From positions 124,001 through 188,000 of the forward strand of contig NZ_LJHQ01000003.1 of assembly GCF_001295925.1 (NCBI RefSeq): a stretch of DNA of 64,000 bases, written 5' to 3'. A program made the translations under genes and the position numbers. The notes beneath the pieces were generated by a model that saw only the letters and a list, made by a program, of their open reading frames with translations, had not been told where the DNA came from and ran no database searches. This document shows positions 61,718 through 64,000 of the stretch, piece by piece. Numbering within the stretch: the stretch's first letter is position 1; every line of letters begins with the position of its first letter. Source of the DNA: Allobosea sp. AAP35 (GTDB lineage: Bacteria > Pseudomonadota > Alphaproteobacteria > Rhizobiales > Beijerinckiaceae).

Positions 61718-62152
61718 ATGAGTGATCCGGTCATTGACCTCGTGAGGGAGCTCGGCGCCAACCCGAAGGCCGGGCCGGCGCTGTTCGCCCAGCATCTCGA
61801 AAGCCGCTTTCATCGGCTCGACGAACAGTCCAACCCGTCCTTCGACGTGTTGAGGAGCAATTCGCCCGTCCGTGGGGGGCTCGTCTCAGGGATCGAGATG
61901 CGAGTCCGTCGCGCCAATGGGCTGGTCAAGCTTCTGATCGTGTCGGTCGACGTCAACAAGCATTGTCTGAAAGAAGCGGCGGTGACCCAAGCCTTCGGGA
62001 AGAATTTCGCGTTCACGCCGCCGTCCCCGCGTGCGCCGCCGGCTGCGCCAACCTATTACAGCTACGTCGTTGGCAACCATAAGGTCAGCTTCGGGTTCGA
62101 CCAAAACAAGAAGAACTGCTTCACGAAAATTGTGCTGGAGTTCGACAACTGA
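61718..62152 (+). CDS. candidate immunity protein for the PAAR-metallopeptidase effector
   Basis: A 144-residue protein without signal peptide, starting MSDPVIDLVRELGANPKAG, with a beta-rich middle (GIEMRVRRANGLVKLLIVSV), a Pro/Ala loop (PPSPRAPPAAP) and a final strand pair (YSYVVGNHKVSFGFD, CFTKIVLEFDN). It lies 14 bases after the toxin gene, the standard place for an immunity gene; GGAAGG precedes the ATG, and a GTG overlapping the toxin stop is possible. I do not recognise the family; the role is inferred from position and size. Confidence 0.68.
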   Translation: MSDPVIDLVRELGANPKAGPALFAQHLESRFHRLDEQSNPSFDVLRSNSPVRGGLVSGIEMRVRRANGLVKLLIVSVDVNKHCLKEAAVTQAFGKNFAFTPPSPRAPPAAPTYYSYVVGNHKVSFGFDQNKKNCFTKIVLEFDN

Positions 62153-62171
62153 GCTCTGCCTACCGCGGAAC

Positions 62172-62807
62172 TCAGCCCTCGACCGGCTCGTCGCCCTGCC
62201 GGATGCCGTAGCGCCGCTCCAGCCCGGGATTGCCCGGCGTCACCGGAGCGCCCGGCGCAGCGCTGCTGCGGGCATTGCGCTCGGAGGGGTCGCGGCCGAT
62301 CTTCTGCATCAGCTGGGCGAGGTCGATGAACTCGTCGCATTGCCGGCGCAGATCGTCGGAGACCATCGGCGGGCTGGTCGATACGGTGGAGACCACCGAG
62401 ACCTTGACGCCCTTGCGCTGCACCGCCTCGACCAGCGGGCGGAAATCGCCATCGCCCGAGAACAGGTAGATCTGGTCGAGATGGGGCGCGAGCTCGAGCA
62501 TCTCGATCGCCAGCTCGATGTCCATATTGCCCTTGATCCGCCGGCGCCCGGTGGCGTCGGTGAACTCCTTGGCCGCCTTGGTGATGACGCGGTAGCCATT
62601 GTAGTCGAGCCAGTCGACCAGCGGCCGGATCGAGGAATACTCCTCGCTCTCGATCAGCGTGGTGAAATAGAAGGCCCGGATCAGATTGCCGCGCCCCTGG
62701 AATTCACGCAGCAGGCGGCGGTAATCCATGTCGAAGCCAAGCTGCTTCGAGGTCGCGTAGAGATTGGCCCCATCGATGAAAAGCGCGATGCGCGGGTCGG
62801 CCGCCAT
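62172..62807 (-). CDS. NYN-domain protein (LabA/DUF88 family)
   Basis: A 211-residue PIN-like nuclease-fold protein. Acidic metal residues are in IALFIDGANLYATSKQLG, KGNMDIELAIEMLEL and IYLFSGDGDFRPLVEAVQ. The C-terminal tail is a low-complexity Pro/Ala/Arg segment. Such proteins are thought to cut RNA. ATG at 62807 has ACGGAG upstream. It is convergent with the immunity gene, 19 bases apart. Confidence 0.92.
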   Translation of the reverse strand: MAADPRIALFIDGANLYATSKQLGFDMDYRRLLREFQGRGNLIRAFYFTTLIESEEYSSIRPLVDWLDYNGYRVITKAAKEFTDATGRRRIKGNMDIELAIEMLELAPHLDQIYLFSGDGDFRPLVEAVQRKGVKVSVVSTVSTSPPMVSDDLRRQCDEFIDLAQLMQKIGRDPSERNARSSAAPGAPVTPGNPGLERRYGIRQGDEPVEG

Positions 62808-62951
62808 TGAAATTACTCCGTCTGAAAAAGCTTTGAACACGCAAAATGAAAAATAAAGGCAGTCGAACCATGTCTGATCGCCGGCAATCCGGCGTGACGC
62901 GTCAGGGCGTTCTGTGACCTCTCGCCGCAGCCGGCAAACGATGAGGCGGCC

Positions 62952-63536
62952 TCAGGCGCTTAGACCCCGGCTGCCGGGCTTGGTGGCGGGAATGGCGGCG
63001 AGTTCCGGCGGCAACGCATCGGGCGCATAGTCGGGCACGGCGTATTCCATCAGGCTGACCAGCTCCATGCCGAGTTCGGCGCGCCCGGCCGAACGGTCGA
63101 TCAGGCAGGCGGCGCCGAGGATGGTGCCGGCCTCGCCCATCACCGAGTCCCGGCATTCGCGCAGCGACAGCCCCGTGGTGATGATGTCCTCGATGATGAT
63201 GCAGCGCGCGCCCTCCGGCAAGGTGAAGCCCCGCCGCAGCGTGAAGCTGCCGCCCTCGCGCTCGACGAAGACGGCCTTGGCGCCCAGATGCCGCGCCGTC
63301 TCGTAGCCCGGCACAATGCCCCCCACCGCCGGCGAGACGACATAGTCGATCTTGCCGAAGCGCGCCTCGATCTTGGCGGCGAGCGCCTTGCACAGCCGCT
63401 CGGTGCGCACCGGGTCCTGGAACACGAACATCTTCTGCAGGAAGACGCCGCTGCGCCGGCCCGACGACAGGATGAAATGCCCTTCGAGTAGCGCGCCCGC
63501 CTCGCGGAATTCGGCGAGAACCTCTTCGTCGGTCAT
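62952..63536 (-). CDS. pyrE: orotate phosphoribosyltransferase
   Basis: A 194-residue enzyme transferring PRPP to orotate in UMP synthesis. It has the [17 protein letters not shown] substrate segment, [16 protein letters not shown], the lid [13 protein letters not shown] and the PRPP loop [16 protein letters not shown]. The ATG at 63536 was chosen over an upstream start that adds 24 atypical residues. It reads toward the NYN gene. Confidence 0.95.
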   Translation of the reverse strand: MTDEEVLAEFREAGALLEGHFILSSGRRSGVFLQKMFVFQDPVRTERLCKALAAKIEARFGKIDYVVSPAVGGIVPGYETARHLGAKAVFVEREGGSFTLRRGFTLPEGARCIIIEDIITTGLSLRECRDSVMGEAGTILGAACLIDRSAGRAELGMELVSLMEYAVPDYAPDALPPELAAIPATKPGSRGLSA

Positions 63537-63624
63537 GGAAGCCCCGTCATCGTTCTGTCGTGCATCGTTTGGTGTGCGCGATAAAAGGCATCGGCGCGCA
63601 AAACTCAAGGCCGTGGTGGCCCCC

Positions 63625-63903
63625 TCAGGCGACCGCCTTCGCCACCATCTCCGGATGCTTGCCGATCACGCGGACATAGGCGATGGCGAAATCGGGTGCG
63701 GTGGTCCGGGCCTGCTCCCAGTCCCGCAAGGTGCCGACGGGAACCCGGAAGCGGCTGGCGAAATCGGCCTGCGAAAGCCCCAGCCCCGTCCGTGTGCGGC
63801 GGATCAGGCGGGCGCGCTGGGCGCGGTCCAGCGCCTCGGCGGTGACGTCGAAATCCTCAGCGTCGGCTGGATCAGAAGCCAATTCGATAGGCGCGTTCTT
63901 CAC
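63625..63903 (-). CDS. HTH antitoxin-type regulator paired with BrnT
   Basis: A 92-residue protein with an XRE-like helix-turn-helix ([39 protein letters not shown]), preceded by an acidic N-terminus. It starts at 63903, 32 bases inside the end of the upstream BrnT-like gene, so both are translated from one message. Proteins of this kind replace the ribbon-helix BrnA as the antitoxin and autorepressor. Confidence 0.87.
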   Translation of the reverse strand: MKNAPIELASDPADAEDFDVTAEALDRAQRARLIRRTRTGLGLSQADFASRFRVPVGTLRDWEQARTTAPDFAIAYVRVIGKHPEMVAKAVA

Positions 63904-64000
63904 CCTTGTTGCTCCTTCTCACCGAGATGAAGCGAGGTCGATCACCCCGCCAGACGAAGATGCCCGCAAACAGCTTCCCTCCGACCATGCCGACCACCTT
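63872..64000 (-). CDS. brnT: BrnT-family toxin, C-terminal part, cut by window end
   Basis: The minus-strand frame entering at 64000 reads KVVGMVGGKLFAGIFVWRGD and [20 protein letters not shown], ending GF at a TGA (63872-63874). The RFIS-RR-E-RAY pattern is the C-terminal core of BrnT ribonuclease toxins. It overlaps the HTH antitoxin gene by 32 bases. About half of the toxin lies beyond the window. Confidence 0.8.
   Translation of the reverse strand, partial: KVVGMVGGKLFAGIFVWRGDRPRFISVRRSNKGEERAYRIGF

Overview
The window looks like chromosomal DNA of a GC-rich alphaproteobacterium of the order Hyphomicrobiales (Rhizobiales), possibly Bosea-like. The evidence is an Omp2-type porin with the N-terminal signature typical of the order, linked ccr and mcd genes of the ethylmalonyl-CoA pathway, divergent lysC/ubiG, a tamA-tamB pair and a CtrA-box-like site. 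The genus is inference only. Most of the window is ordinary core and accessory metabolism with consistent codon use. The clear exception is a small island at 15.7-18.7 kb.

Layout. 0-2.2 kb: an SDR dehydrogenase overlapping yacG, and two small proteins. 2.3-8.5 kb: a quinate/shikimate-type catabolic locus (QuiC1 3-dehydroshikimate dehydratase, GntR regulator, DctP-DctQ-DctM TRAP transporter, type II dehydroquinase). 8.7-14.9 kb: a five-gene metal-resistance operon (RND pump, unusual adaptor, DUF305 and two small secreted proteins) behind a CueR-like dyad. 15.3-15.7 kb: tRNA-Ser(GCT) and tRNA-Phe(GAA). 15.7-18.7 kb: an island bounded by an 18-bp duplication of the tRNA-Phe 3' end. It holds an integrase remnant, an HNH nuclease gene and a TIR-like gene with an unrecognised C-terminal half. 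18.9-22.9 kb: an enolase-superfamily gene and a TPP-riboswitch-led thiO-thiS-thiG-thiE operon. 23-30 kb: redox and acyl-CoA genes separated by a dispersed palindromic repeat. 30-43.5 kb: lysC, ubiG, ccr, mcd, an HD-GYP protein, a Gfo/Idh dehydrogenase, an NAD-type shikimate/quinate dehydrogenase and an FAH-family hydratase. 43.6-54.7 kb: envelope genes (tamA, tamB, porin, a large BON/OmpA protein). 54.8-64 kb: hydrolase, lytic transglycosylase, dapA, a PaiB-like protein, smpB, a PAAR effector with a candidate immunity gene, a NYN protein, pyrE, and a BrnT/HTH toxin-antitoxin pair cut by the window end.

How genes work together. AroE-like dehydrogenase (41 kb), AroQ and QuiC1 (2-8 kb) together could take quinate/shikimate to protocatechuate after TRAP uptake. 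Ccr and Mcd are two dedicated ethylmalonyl-CoA pathway enzymes. TamA/TamB form one envelope-assembly machine. The most interesting loci are the tRNA-Phe island, which I read as a candidate defence cargo with a TIR-like effector, and the PAAR-metallopeptidase/immunity pair. No database search was run; all family calls are from motifs and remembered family patterns.
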